From an uncultured Selenomonadales bacterium (GTDB lineage: Bacteria > Bacillota > Negativicutes > Selenomonadales > Selenomonadaceae), in the NCBI GenBank assembly GCA_937877545.1, contig CALFJE010000038.1, positions 1-51,571 of the forward strand: a stretch of DNA of 51,571 nt, written 5' to 3'. The translations under genes and the position numbers were made by a program. This document shows, in pieces, positions 23,110-32,078 of the stretch (position 1 is its first letter; the number at the start of each line of letters is the position of its first letter). The notes under the pieces were generated by a model that was not told the DNA's origin, searched no databases, and saw only the letters and a list, made by a program, of their open reading frames with translations.

Positions 23110-24399
23110 TTGAACGCAACTATCAGCAGGATTGAGGCGGGCAGTCTCGCCGAGGAATTGGAGCTTGCGGCGGGCGATAAGATTTTGCAAATCAACGGGC
23201 AGACGCCGCTCGACATCATCGATTTGAGTTTCCGCCTCGCCGAGGAGGATATTGAACTGCTTATCGAACACGCCGACGGACAACGGGAGCTTATCGCGTT
23301 TGAAAAGGACATCGACGAGGAGCTGGGCGCGGAGTTTGAGTCCGCCGTTTTCGACGGCATTAAGCGTTGCAAGAATCATTGCGTGTTTTGCTTCGTCGAT
23401 ATGATTGCGCCCGATATGCGCCCGACGCTTTCAATCAAGGACGACGATTATCGGCTGTCGTTTTTGTTCGGCAACTTCATCACGCTGACCAACCTCACGC
23501 CGAAAGATTTCCGCCGCATAAAAAAATATCACCTGTCGCCGCTGTTCGTATCGGTGCACGCCATGAATCCCGACGTACGGGCAAAAATGTTGCGAACGCC
23601 GCGAGCCGCGCAGATTCAAGCGCAACTGGACGCCTTGCAACGGGCGGGCGCGGAGTATCATACGCAAGTTGTCCTCTGCGCGGGACTGAACGACGGCGCG
23701 GAATTGGACTTCACAATCGCTGAGATATTGAAGCGGCGACCGCACGCTTTGAGCCTGGCGATAGTGCCCGTGGGCGTCACGCGTCACCGCAAAGATAAAT
23801 TCCCGCTTAAACAATTCGACAAGGCGGGCGCGATTAAAGTTATCGAACAGGTCGAGGCGTTTCAAAAAAAAATCCGCGCAGAGTCGGGACGGACGTTCGT
23901 TTACCTCGGCGACGAATTCTATCTGCTTGCCGAAAGGGATTTGCCGCCCGTCGAGTACTATGACGACTTCCCGCAAATCGAAAACGGCATCGGCATGACG
24001 CGCAACTTTATCGAGGAATTCAGGGACGCGGAAAAATCATTCCCCATTCCTCAATCCCAATTCCAAATTGACGTTGTAAGCGGTACGTCCTTTGCCAAAG
24101 TTTTGCATAAGCTGATTGACAAGCCGAACGTGCGAATCGTCCCCGTTGTAAATAAATTCTTCGGCGAACGCGTCAACGTGTCGGGCTTGCTGACGGGGCA
24201 AGACATAATCGCGGCGTTAAAAGCTTCGGGCGGGCGGCGCGACTTGATATTGATACCGGCGACGGCACTCAAGGCGGGCGAGGAGATTTTCCTTGACGAC
24301 GTGACTTTAGCCGACCTTAGAGAAACCTTCGCGCCCGCGCAGATTGTTCCGATTCATGACGGATTTGAATTCCGGCAAGCATTAGGAGGAAATTTTTAA
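23110..24399 (+). CDS. DUF512-family radical SAM protein with a PDZ-like N-terminus
   Basis: The 429-aa protein begins at TTG 23110, 7 nt after AAGGAG. Residues 1-65 form a PDZ-like domain (G-S-L-A-E-E-L-E-L-A-A-G-D-K-I-L-Q-I-N-G). The radical SAM cysteine motif C-K-N-H-C-V-F-C follows near 90-97. The C-terminal DUF512 domain ends at about 425. The family lies directly upstream of der in many Bacillota, as here (der starts at the next base), but its substrate is not established. Residues near 307-318 are encoded by a 35-bp dispersed repeat (24030-24064) that is in frame and adds S-F-P-I-P-Q-S-Q-F in the linker before the DUF512 core. Confidence 0.88.
   Translation: MNATISRIEAGSLAEELELAAGDKILQINGQTPLDIIDLSFRLAEEDIELLIEHADGQRELIAFEKDIDEELGAEFESAVFDGIKRCKNHCVFCFVDMIAPDMRPTLSIKDDDYRLSFLFGNFITLTNLTPKDFRRIKKYHLSPLFVSVHAMNPDVRAKMLRTPRAAQIQAQLDALQRAGAEYHTQVVLCAGLNDGAELDFTIAEILKRRPHALSLAIVPVGVTRHRKDKFPLKQFDKAGAIKVIEQVEAFQKKIRAESGRTFVYLGDEFYLLAERDLPPVEYYDDFPQIENGIGMTRNFIEEFRDAEKSFPIPQSQFQIDVVSGTSFAKVLHKLIDKPNVRIVPVVNKFFGERVNVSGLLTGQDIIAALKASGGRRDLILIPATALKAGEEIFLDDVTLADLRETFAPAQIVPIHDGFEFRQALGGNF
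24030..24064. repeat. Dispersed short repeat, copy B, in frame inside a coding sequence
   Basis: A 35-bp stretch is identical to 14368-14402. The reading frame is kept and encodes about 11 residues. It sits at an interdomain position in the DUF512 protein. Confidence 0.85.
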
Positions 24400-25734
24400 A
24401 TGAGCAAACCGATAGTGGCGGTGGTGGGGCGTCCGAACGTCGGCAAATCGACGCTGTTCAATCAGATTGGCAAGCGGCGGGTGTCGATTGTCGACGATAT
24501 GGCGGGCGTGACCCGCGACCGAATTTATATGGACGCCACGTGGCTCAACCGCGATTTTACGCTGATTGACACGGGCGGCATCGAGATTAAGACCGCCGAT
24601 AAAATGTTGACGCAGATACGCGCCCAGGCAAAGATAGCCGTCGACGAGGCGGACGCGATTATTTTCGTTGCGGACGGACGTGCCGGCTTGACCGCTGCCG
24701 ACGAGGACATTGCCCGCTTCCTGCGCGGAGCCGACAAGCCCATTGTCCTTGCCGTCAACAAGATTGACACGCCGAATCTTGAGAGCGAACTCTACGAATT
24801 TTATAATCTCGGCTTGGGCGAGCCTATTGGCATTTCCGCCAGCAACGCGCTAAATTTGGGCGACCTCCTCGACGCCGTGATTAAGACCTTCCCCGCGACG
24901 AACGAGGAGACCCGCGACGAGGACGAGATACGCATTGCGGTTATCGGGCGTCCGAACGTCGGCAAGTCGTCACTTGTCAACGCCCTGCTCGGCGAGGAGC
25001 GCGTTATCGTCAGCGACGTGCCCGGTACCACCCGCGACGCCATTGACACGCATTTTTTCCTCGACGGTACCAAGTTCACGCTGATTGATACGGCGGGCAT
25101 GCGGCGCAAGTCCAAGATTGAGGCTCCCGTCGAACGCTACAGCGTGATTCGTTCGCTCAGGGCGATTGACCGCGCCGACGTCGTTTTAATGCTGATTGAG
25201 GCTCCCGTCGGCGTCACGGAGCAGGATAAAAAAATCGCCGGCTACGCGCACGATTCGGGCAAGGGTTGCGTTATCGTCGTCAACAAGTGGGATATTTTCC
25301 CGAACAAGCACGACCGCTCGACCAATCGCTTTACCGACGACCTGCGCGAACGTCTCGGCTTCCTGCAATATGCGCCCGTGGTTTACGCCAGTGCTTTGAC
25401 GGGGCAACGCGTCGACCGCGTGACCGAGCTGGTTAAGTTCGTCGCGGAGCAACAATCCATGCGCATTCAAACGAGTATCTTAAACGAGCTGATTCGCGAC
25501 GCCGTTGCCGTCAATCCGCCGCCGTCCAAGAAGGGCAAAGCCGCCAAGATTTTCTTCGTGACGCAAGCCGACATTTGCCCGCCGAGGTTTATAATCTTCG
25601 TCAATGAGCCGGAGCTTTTGCATTTTTCGTATCTGCGCTTCATCGAAAACCGTCTGCGCGAGAGTTTCGGCTTTGAGGGCACGCCGCTGAAATTTATCGT
25701 CCGCAAGCACAATCAAAAGGACGACGAACAATAA
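24400..25734 (+). CDS. der: Ribosome-associated GTPase Der (EngA)
   Basis: The 444-aa protein has two tandem Era-like G domains, each with G-R-P-N-V-G-K-S, D-T-(G/A)-G and N-K-x-D: G-R-P-N-V-G-K-S-T-L-F-N near residue 9 and G-R-P-N-V-G-K-S-S-L-V-N near 183. A C-terminal KH-like domain (about 355-440) follows. It acts in 50S subunit maturation. The next gene, 26 nt downstream, belongs to the defence-like island. Confidence 0.97.
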   Translation: MSKPIVAVVGRPNVGKSTLFNQIGKRRVSIVDDMAGVTRDRIYMDATWLNRDFTLIDTGGIEIKTADKMLTQIRAQAKIAVDEADAIIFVADGRAGLTAADEDIARFLRGADKPIVLAVNKIDTPNLESELYEFYNLGLGEPIGISASNALNLGDLLDAVIKTFPATNEETRDEDEIRIAVIGRPNVGKSSLVNALLGEERVIVSDVPGTTRDAIDTHFFLDGTKFTLIDTAGMRRKSKIEAPVERYSVIRSLRAIDRADVVLMLIEAPVGVTEQDKKIAGYAHDSGKGCVIVVNKWDIFPNKHDRSTNRFTDDLRERLGFLQYAPVVYASALTGQRVDRVTELVKFVAEQQSMRIQTSILNELIRDAVAVNPPPSKKGKAAKIFFVTQADICPPRFIIFVNEPELLHFSYLRFIENRLRESFGFEGTPLKFIVRKHNQKDDEQ

Positions 25735-25760
25735 CAGATTAAGGTACATAAAGATGAGCA

Positions 25761-28700
25761 ATGGACAAAAGTTTAAAATTTTTTACGAATGAGCCGGAAA
25801 GAGATTTGTACAGTAAGTTTCAAAGTCTCTTGAAAGGCAATGCAAATTTTTTTGATGTCATAGTGGGATATTTTCGGACGAGCGGATTTTTTCTGATGTG
25901 TGACGCTTTGGAGTCGATAAGAAAGGTTAGAATCCTTGTGGGATTGAATGTTGATAAACTTACAGCGCAGATTATGAAAGATGATTCGCGTAGTATATTT
26001 TCACCAACGTTGAAATTTGCGAAGGAGAATTTTTTAAAGTCGGTCAAAGATGAGTTTGATGATTCTGATGTGAGTTATAAAATCGAGTACGGAGTAAAAA
26101 GATTTTTGGAGTGGATAAAGTCCGGGAAATTGGAAATTAGAATCTATACGGAATCTCCGCTTCATGCGAAGGTTTACATTACTCGAAGTTTGGCAAGTGA
26201 AATCACGGAAAATGTTGACAGCGTTATAACCGGCTCAAGTAATTTTTCGGAGGCAGGTCTTGTCACCAATTTGGAATTTAATGTTGAGTTGAAGGATTAT
26301 GCCGACGTAAAGTTTGCTTACGATAAGTTTGAAGAGCTTTGGAAATACGGCGAACCTGTGAGCGATGAATATATCGAGGTCATTCAAAATCAGACGTGGC
26401 TCAGAAGTGACATTACGCCCTATGAGATTTACTTGAAGACACTTTACGAATTTTTTAAGGAAGAAATCAACGCCGATAAAGAATTTTCGCTTGAAAATTT
26501 GTTGCCGGAAAATTTTATACGTTTGCAATATCAAATGGATGCGGTTATTCAAGCGAAAAAAATTCTTGAAGGATACGGCGGAGTTTTTATTTCTGATGTT
26601 GTCGGATTGGGAAAGACTTATATCTGTGCCATGCTTGCGAAATTGCTTGACAAGGGCAGGAAGTTAGTGATTTGTCCGCCCGTGCTCGTCAAGCAATGGG
26701 AAGATGTCTTGTTCAAATTCAATGTTTCGGCAAAAGTCGAGTCGCTCGGCAAACTGGATAAAATTATTGATGACGGAGTGGAGCAGTTTCAATATGTCTT
26801 TGTTGACGAATCGCATCGCTTTCGTCGTGAGACCACCGAGAGTTTCAGCAAGTTGCACAAGATTTGTTACGGCAAAAAAATTATTCTTATTTCGGCGACG
26901 CCAATCAATAATTATTCGACGGATATTGAAAGTCAGATTTTGCTATTTCAATCGAAACACAACAGCACGATAGCGGGAGTACGCGACCTTGAAAGATTTT
27001 TCGGCAGACTGGAGAAGAAAGCTAAAGAATTTGAAAAGGATTCGCCGGAATATTTGAATCAACTCGCTAAAAATTCCGGAGAAATCCGCGATAAGATTTT
27101 GCGCTACATAATGATTCGTCGGACACGCAATGAGATTTCAAGGTACTATTCCGATGACTTGAAGAAAAATGGCGTGAAGTTTCCTAAGCTCGGAACGCCT
27201 TTCCCTGTTACTTACGATTTTGACGCCGACATTGAGAAAACTTTTGCGGATACAGTCAGCATAATTAAAAATTTCAAGTACGCCCGATATATGCCGCTGA
27301 AGTATTTGCCGCCTTCAAAGAAGTATGCGAAGATGCAGACCGCTCAAAGAAATTTGGGAGGATTTATGAAGTCAATCCTCGTCAAGCGTCTGGAGAGCAG
27401 TTTTTTCGCGTTTAGAAATACGTTGCGTCGTTTTGAGGAGTCATATCAAAAATTTATCGAAATGTTTTCGTCAGAAGATGTGTATATCAGCAAGCAGGTT
27501 GATGTTTATGAACTTTTAAATAGCGGCGACGAAGACGAGTTGATGCGACTTGTTGAAGAGGATAAGGCATTGCACTTTAAATCCGCCGAGTTCAGCGAAC
27601 AATTTGCTGCAGATTTGCAAAGTGATTTGAACAATCTGAAACATTTGCGGAAGATTTGGGAGTCCGTCACGAGCGACCCGAAACTCAATCGACTTAAAGA
27701 AGAACTTCAGAGCAATGCAAAATTTCAAGGCAACAAAAAGATTATCTTCACTGAATCGCGAGAGACTGCCGAATATCTTTACCGTGAGTTACGAAAGATT
27801 TTCGGAGACAGAATTATCGTTTTCAGCGGCGGCAGTTCGGAGGGCTTGAAAGCAAAGATTGAAAGAAATTTTGACCCGACAATTACAAATCCCGAAGATA
27901 AATTTGATGTGCTTATAACGACCGATGTATTGGCTGAGGGAGTAAACCTTCACCGCGCGGATTCTTTGATAAACTATGACCTGCCTTGGAATCCTACGCG
28001 AATCATGCAGCGCGTCGGCAGAATCAATCGAGTCGGTACACAGCACGACGAAATTTTTGTCTTCAACTTTTTCCCGACAGATGTGACGAAAAAACATTTG
28101 CCATTGGAAGACCGCATATTGGAGAAGTTGCAGATGTTTCATGAAACACTCGGCGAAGATTTTAAGTACCTATCCGAGTCGGAAGACGTATCACCAAAAA
28201 ATTTGTTCGATACGCTGAATGCAAATTTGAGCGGCGAAGACGAGGAGATAAATCCCGAACTGGAATACCTGAAAACTATCCGCGAGATACGTGACAGCGA
28301 TAAATTTTTGTTTGAGAAGATAAAGCGGTTGCCGAAAAAAGCTCGCACGGGAAAACTTTCTGATAAAGTCGAGGCGGAATCAACGTTGACTTTCGCACGT
28401 AGCGGAGCTTTGAAGACTTTCTTTGTGACGGACGCAAGTAAGACGGAGCAACTTTCATTTTTGGACGCGATAGAATTTTTGCAGTGTGAACCTTCCGAAA
28501 AACAAATATCAATCGGCGAAAAATTTTTTGAGCAGTATGCCGCTAACTGTAACGAATTTAAGATTCTGCTTGAAGAAAATGAAGCCGATATGTTTAGGTC
28601 GACGCGAACGCCGACAAACGTTCGCAATGTTGTATCTACGTTGAAAGCACTTGCCAAAATTCCGGACTTCACTGACGACCAAGAAGAAATTATCCGTCGG

Positions 28701-28910
28701 ATTATCAACGCATTTAACGAGGGCGACATACCTGCGCGAGACGTTCAGAAAATAAATCAAGCCATTAAAACCGAAAAAGACCCGATTCAGTTGTTCAAAA
28801 GGATTTATGACATTATCGACGAAAAATATTTATTCGGCAGACAACGGGCAGAAAATTTCTCTGAGCGTCAAAGGCAAGTGATTCTGTCGTGCAGTTTGAA
28901 AGGCAGTTGA
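25761..28910 (+). CDS. PLD-nuclease/SF2 helicase fusion (restriction-like)
   Basis: The 1049-aa protein starts with a PLD domain (about 1-210): D-V-I-V-G-Y-F, then L-H-A-K-V-Y-I near 134 and G-S-S-N-F-S-E-A-G-L. A Snf2-like SF2 helicase follows: G-L-G-K-T-Y near 280, the D-E-S-H box near 347, S-A-T-P near 377, and motifs V/VI T-T-D-V-L-A-E-G-V-N-L and Q-R-V-G-R-I-N-R near 725-755. PLD nucleases cut DNA in some restriction enzymes, and helicases of this type translocate on duplex DNA. Codons are AT-richer than in der. The gene overlaps the methyltransferase by 22 nt. I infer it is the restriction partner of that enzyme. The ribosome binding site is weak (AAGATGAG). Confidence 0.85.
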   Translation: MDKSLKFFTNEPERDLYSKFQSLLKGNANFFDVIVGYFRTSGFFLMCDALESIRKVRILVGLNVDKLTAQIMKDDSRSIFSPTLKFAKENFLKSVKDEFDDSDVSYKIEYGVKRFLEWIKSGKLEIRIYTESPLHAKVYITRSLASEITENVDSVITGSSNFSEAGLVTNLEFNVELKDYADVKFAYDKFEELWKYGEPVSDEYIEVIQNQTWLRSDITPYEIYLKTLYEFFKEEINADKEFSLENLLPENFIRLQYQMDAVIQAKKILEGYGGVFISDVVGLGKTYICAMLAKLLDKGRKLVICPPVLVKQWEDVLFKFNVSAKVESLGKLDKIIDDGVEQFQYVFVDESHRFRRETTESFSKLHKICYGKKIILISATPINNYSTDIESQILLFQSKHNSTIAGVRDLERFFGRLEKKAKEFEKDSPEYLNQLAKNSGEIRDKILRYIMIRRTRNEISRYYSDDLKKNGVKFPKLGTPFPVTYDFDADIEKTFADTVSIIKNFKYARYMPLKYLPPSKKYAKMQTAQRNLGGFMKSILVKRLESSFFAFRNTLRRFEESYQKFIEMFSSEDVYISKQVDVYELLNSGDEDELMRLVEEDKALHFKSAEFSEQFAADLQSDLNNLKHLRKIWESVTSDPKLNRLKEELQSNAKFQGNKKIIFTESRETAEYLYRELRKIFGDRIIVFSGGSSEGLKAKIERNFDPTITNPEDKFDVLITTDVLAEGVNLHRADSLINYDLPWNPTRIMQRVGRINRVGTQHDEIFVFNFFPTDVTKKHLPLEDRILEKLQMFHETLGEDFKYLSESEDVSPKNLFDTLNANLSGEDEEINPELEYLKTIREIRDSDKFLFEKIKRLPKKARTGKLSDKVEAESTLTFARSGALKTFFVTDASKTEQLSFLDAIEFLQCEPSEKQISIGEKFFEQYAANCNEFKILLEENEADMFRSTRTPTNVRNVVSTLKALAKIPDFTDDQEEIIRRIINAFNEGDIPARDVQKINQAIKTEKDPIQLFKRIYDIIDEKYLFGRQRAENFSERQRQVILSCSLKGS

Positions 28911-31900
28911 TTCGTGTGACTCTTAAGCAACAAATTTTTGAAAACGTTCTGCAAAGTGCTTACAGCCTTGAGAAATTCGCAAAATTTGTACGGGAATTTT
29001 TTACGGACTTAAGAATTTCTTCCACTCGACCGCAGAAATCGCCGCAAAACTTTTCTGAGCATATCAAAGAATTTTACACGCTCGGCAGGCAGAATGATAT
29101 TGCAGTCCTCGCCGTGAACCTTCAAAGAAATAAATCCGTCGAACGTGCCCGCTCAGTACAGAGAAATTTTGTAAAAGCTCTGATTGAAGATGACATAGCG
29201 GTTGACGGTGCAATTGTTGCGTTCTATTCGGACGCCGCGCCGGAAAAATGGCGGCTTTCTTTCGTACGACTGGATCACGAGTTTGTTGCCGGTAAGGGCG
29301 GAAAAGTTACAATCACGCCCGCGAAAAGATATTCTTATCTCGTCGGGGAAAATGAACCCTGCACGACGGCTTACCGGCAGCTCTTTCCGATTTTTGCAGA
29401 TGATTCTTCCGATGTCACACTTGACGACTTGGAAGAGGCTTTCAGTGTCGAGAGAGTCACGAAGGAATTCTTTGACAAGTACGCGGAAAAATTCTATCAA
29501 GTCAAAGACTATCTGGAGAATAATCCTGAGTTCAAGACCGAATCTCAAGCGCACGGATTTACCGCTGAGCAATTTGCCAAGAAACTTTTGGGGCAGATTG
29601 TCTTCCTGTACTTCCTGCAGAAAAAAGGCTGGCTCGGCGTTGAAAAGGATTCCGCGTGGGGTACAGGTTCGCCCAACTTCATGAGAGATATTTTTAAAGC
29701 GAATCAATCGACAGGGAAAAATTTTTTCGACGAGGTATTGGAGCCGCTTTTCTATACTGCCCTGAACGTCGACAGGAGTCGTAAAAATGACTTGTATCCG
29801 CAGTTGAATTTGCGCATTCCGTTTTTGAACGGCGGTCTCTTTGAGGAGCTGGACAATTACGACTGGCAAAAGAATAACTTTTCCATTCCCAACGAAATTT
29901 TCTCCAATGTGACAGAAAAAGGACGCGAGGCGGACGGGATTCTTGATATTTTCGACAGATACAACTTTACAATCAACGAGGATGAGCCGACCGAGCGCGA
30001 AGTTGCCATTGACCCTGAAATGTTGGGGAAGGTTTTTGAAAATCTCCTTGACTCCGGCACGAGAAAATCTAAGGGCGCGTTCTATACGCCGCGTGAAATC
30101 GTCCACTACATGTGTCGTGAAACGCTTATAAGTTATCTCGTCGAGAAAAGCAAAATTCCCGAAGACGCAATCAGAAATTTCATTCTGTACGGCGATTATT
30201 TCAAGGACGCCGACATCGCCAATTTCGCCGAACATCGCGACTTGCAGATTGCCGACGAAATTTTTTCTCCCGCGAAGAATATTAACCGCCTTGCCGAGCT
30301 CGATAAATTTTTGCAGGAAGTCAAAGTCGCTGATTTGGCTGTCGGTTCCGGCGCGTTTCCGCTCGGTATGCTCAACGAAATTACAAAGGCACGCGAAGTT
30401 CTGACCGCATATCTAAATCTCGGCAGAGACGAAAAGCTTAAGCGCAGTCTGTATGACTTGAAACTCGAAACGATAAAGAATTCTATCTTTGCCTGTGACA
30501 TAGAACCCAGCGCGGTTGACATTGCAAAGCTCCGCTTGTGGCTCACGCTTGTTATCGACGACGAACCGACTGCCGACAAAGATTCTTTCAAGCCCAAACC
30601 GCTCCCGAATCTCGACTGCAACATAATTTGCGGCAACAGTCTGATTGATGAGTTTGAAGGCGTTGCGCTGATTAAGCACAGCAAAGTTTTAAACAACATG
30701 GCGGAGGCAAAAGGACAAGGTTTACTCCTGCAAGAGGAAATAGATATAAGGATTGCTGAACTGATTCGCTTGCAAAAAAACCTTTTCCACGAATCCGACC
30801 ACGATAAAAAGGAAGAGTACAGGCGATATATCCGCGACATTTACGACAGGATTATCATTGAGCAACTCGGCAAAGATTCTGCACCGGCTAAAAGATACAA
30901 ACTCGCCGCCCGGCAGAAGTCGTTGCCGTTCATCCTCTGGCAACTTTACTTCCCAACTGTCTTCAGAGACAACGGCGGCTTTGATATTATCGTCGGCAAT
31001 CCTCCTTACGGCGCGAAAATTTCTGCGGCGGATAAAAAGGTCGTCAAGAAAACTTTCCTCTGTACCAAGACTATCAGCGGCAAGCAAAAAGGTTCGACGG
31101 ATACTTTCGCGCTGTTCATCGAGAAAAGTTTCAATCTCTGTAACAAGGGCGGCATTGTGAATTTAATCGTTCCAATGAGCGTGACCTCCAGCGACTCAAT
31201 GACTGCCCTGCATAATCTCTTGGAAAAGAATTGCCGCGTTATTCGTGTGTCGTCTTATGGTCATCGCCCGAAACAAATTTTTAATTCTGCAGGCTTGCGC
31301 ATATCGATTATTTCATTTCAAAAAAGTTTTACGCCTGTGCAATACCTACTTACAAGCAACGTTATGCGAAGAAAGCTAACTGAAAAGCTTGACGAAATGA
31401 TAGCCAAAATTCAATTTGTAGATTCGTTGGAGTTCAAGTTGCCCGGTCGTTATCCAAAAATCGGCGATGAAGTTCAGCGAAATATTTTGTCGAGGATTTT
31501 TTATTCGCCAAAACATTTGAGTGATTATCAAGACGAAAACGGCGAGCCTTTTTATTATCGTGCGGCTGGTGGCGGATATTTCAACGTCATTACGGATTAT
31601 CCGACGGGTTCATCACAGGAAAAACCTTTTCATGTGGCGAAAACATTTACCAAAGTCATCTCCGCTACATTGAGTACGAGTTTGTTCTGGTTTTATCAGC
31701 AAACGTATACTGACGGATTGCATATCAAACAATCTGAGCTTGAAACTTTTCCGCTGTTCGACTTGGAGAGTTTGACGCCCGCGCAGATTGAGCAGATAGG
31801 GAATCTATATGACGAATATTTGAGCGACATCGAGCGTAATGTTTCGGTCAGGACTTCTTCGGACAATTCTTCCTATCATGTGACGCAGTTCAAGAATTAC

Positions 31901-32035
31901 AAACTGAACAAGTCAAAGCATTTGGCAGACAAGCTGGACGACCTCATTGGTAAGTTTTATGGCTTGACTGCTGACGAAATATATTTTATAAAGAACTTTG
32001 AGCTGGAAATCCGACTTAGCGGTCTGGACGACTAG
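28889..32035 (+). CDS. Eco57I-type N6-adenine DNA methyltransferase with target-recognition domain
   Basis: The 1048-aa protein carries a class I MTase core: a F-Y-T-P-R-E-I-V-H-Y-M motif near 397, D-L-A-V-G-S-G-A-F (motif I) near 481, then D-I-E-P-S-A-V-D-I-A-K-L-R-L, and G-N-P-P-Y near 702 (catalytic motif for N6-adenine). The C-terminal third (about 850-990) looks like a TaqI_C-type specificity domain (Y-Y-R-A-A-G-G-G-Y-F, T-D-G-L-H-I-K-Q-S-E-L-E). The N-terminal 390 residues are unassigned; they could hold a nuclease as in type IIG enzymes, but I see no certain motif. GTG 28889 overlaps the helicase stop; TTG 28907 is an alternative start. Confidence 0.87.
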   Translation: MQFERQLIRVTLKQQIFENVLQSAYSLEKFAKFVREFFTDLRISSTRPQKSPQNFSEHIKEFYTLGRQNDIAVLAVNLQRNKSVERARSVQRNFVKALIEDDIAVDGAIVAFYSDAAPEKWRLSFVRLDHEFVAGKGGKVTITPAKRYSYLVGENEPCTTAYRQLFPIFADDSSDVTLDDLEEAFSVERVTKEFFDKYAEKFYQVKDYLENNPEFKTESQAHGFTAEQFAKKLLGQIVFLYFLQKKGWLGVEKDSAWGTGSPNFMRDIFKANQSTGKNFFDEVLEPLFYTALNVDRSRKNDLYPQLNLRIPFLNGGLFEELDNYDWQKNNFSIPNEIFSNVTEKGREADGILDIFDRYNFTINEDEPTEREVAIDPEMLGKVFENLLDSGTRKSKGAFYTPREIVHYMCRETLISYLVEKSKIPEDAIRNFILYGDYFKDADIANFAEHRDLQIADEIFSPAKNINRLAELDKFLQEVKVADLAVGSGAFPLGMLNEITKAREVLTAYLNLGRDEKLKRSLYDLKLETIKNSIFACDIEPSAVDIAKLRLWLTLVIDDEPTADKDSFKPKPLPNLDCNIICGNSLIDEFEGVALIKHSKVLNNMAEAKGQGLLLQEEIDIRIAELIRLQKNLFHESDHDKKEEYRRYIRDIYDRIIIEQLGKDSAPAKRYKLAARQKSLPFILWQLYFPTVFRDNGGFDIIVGNPPYGAKISAADKKVVKKTFLCTKTISGKQKGSTDTFALFIEKSFNLCNKGGIVNLIVPMSVTSSDSMTALHNLLEKNCRVIRVSSYGHRPKQIFNSAGLRISIISFQKSFTPVQYLLTSNVMRRKLTEKLDEMIAKIQFVDSLEFKLPGRYPKIGDEVQRNILSRIFYSPKHLSDYQDENGEPFYYRAAGGGYFNVITDYPTGSSQEKPFHVAKTFTKVISATLSTSLFWFYQQTYTDGLHIKQSELETFPLFDLESLTPAQIEQIGNLYDEYLSDIERNVSVRTSSDNSSYHVTQFKNYKLNKSKHLADKLDDLIGKFYGLTADEIYFIKNFELEIRLSGLDD

Positions 32036-32039
32036 CAAT

Positions 32040-32077
32040 AAAAAATTGCCCCGTTCAAATGAGCGGGGATTTTTTTT
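32040..32077. terminator. Bidirectional terminator after the methyltransferase
   Basis: An 8-bp stem (32049-32056 with 32061-32068, one G-U) and an AAAT loop are flanked by A6 and T7. It separates the methyltransferase gene from the convergent DUF262 gene. Confidence 0.85.
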
Positions 32078-32078
32078 G

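Noticed and set aside
29153..30235. 360-aa minus-strand frame inside the methyltransferase gene
   Set aside because: The plus-strand gene has clear catalytic motifs over the same bases; no motif or ribosome binding site supports the antisense frame.
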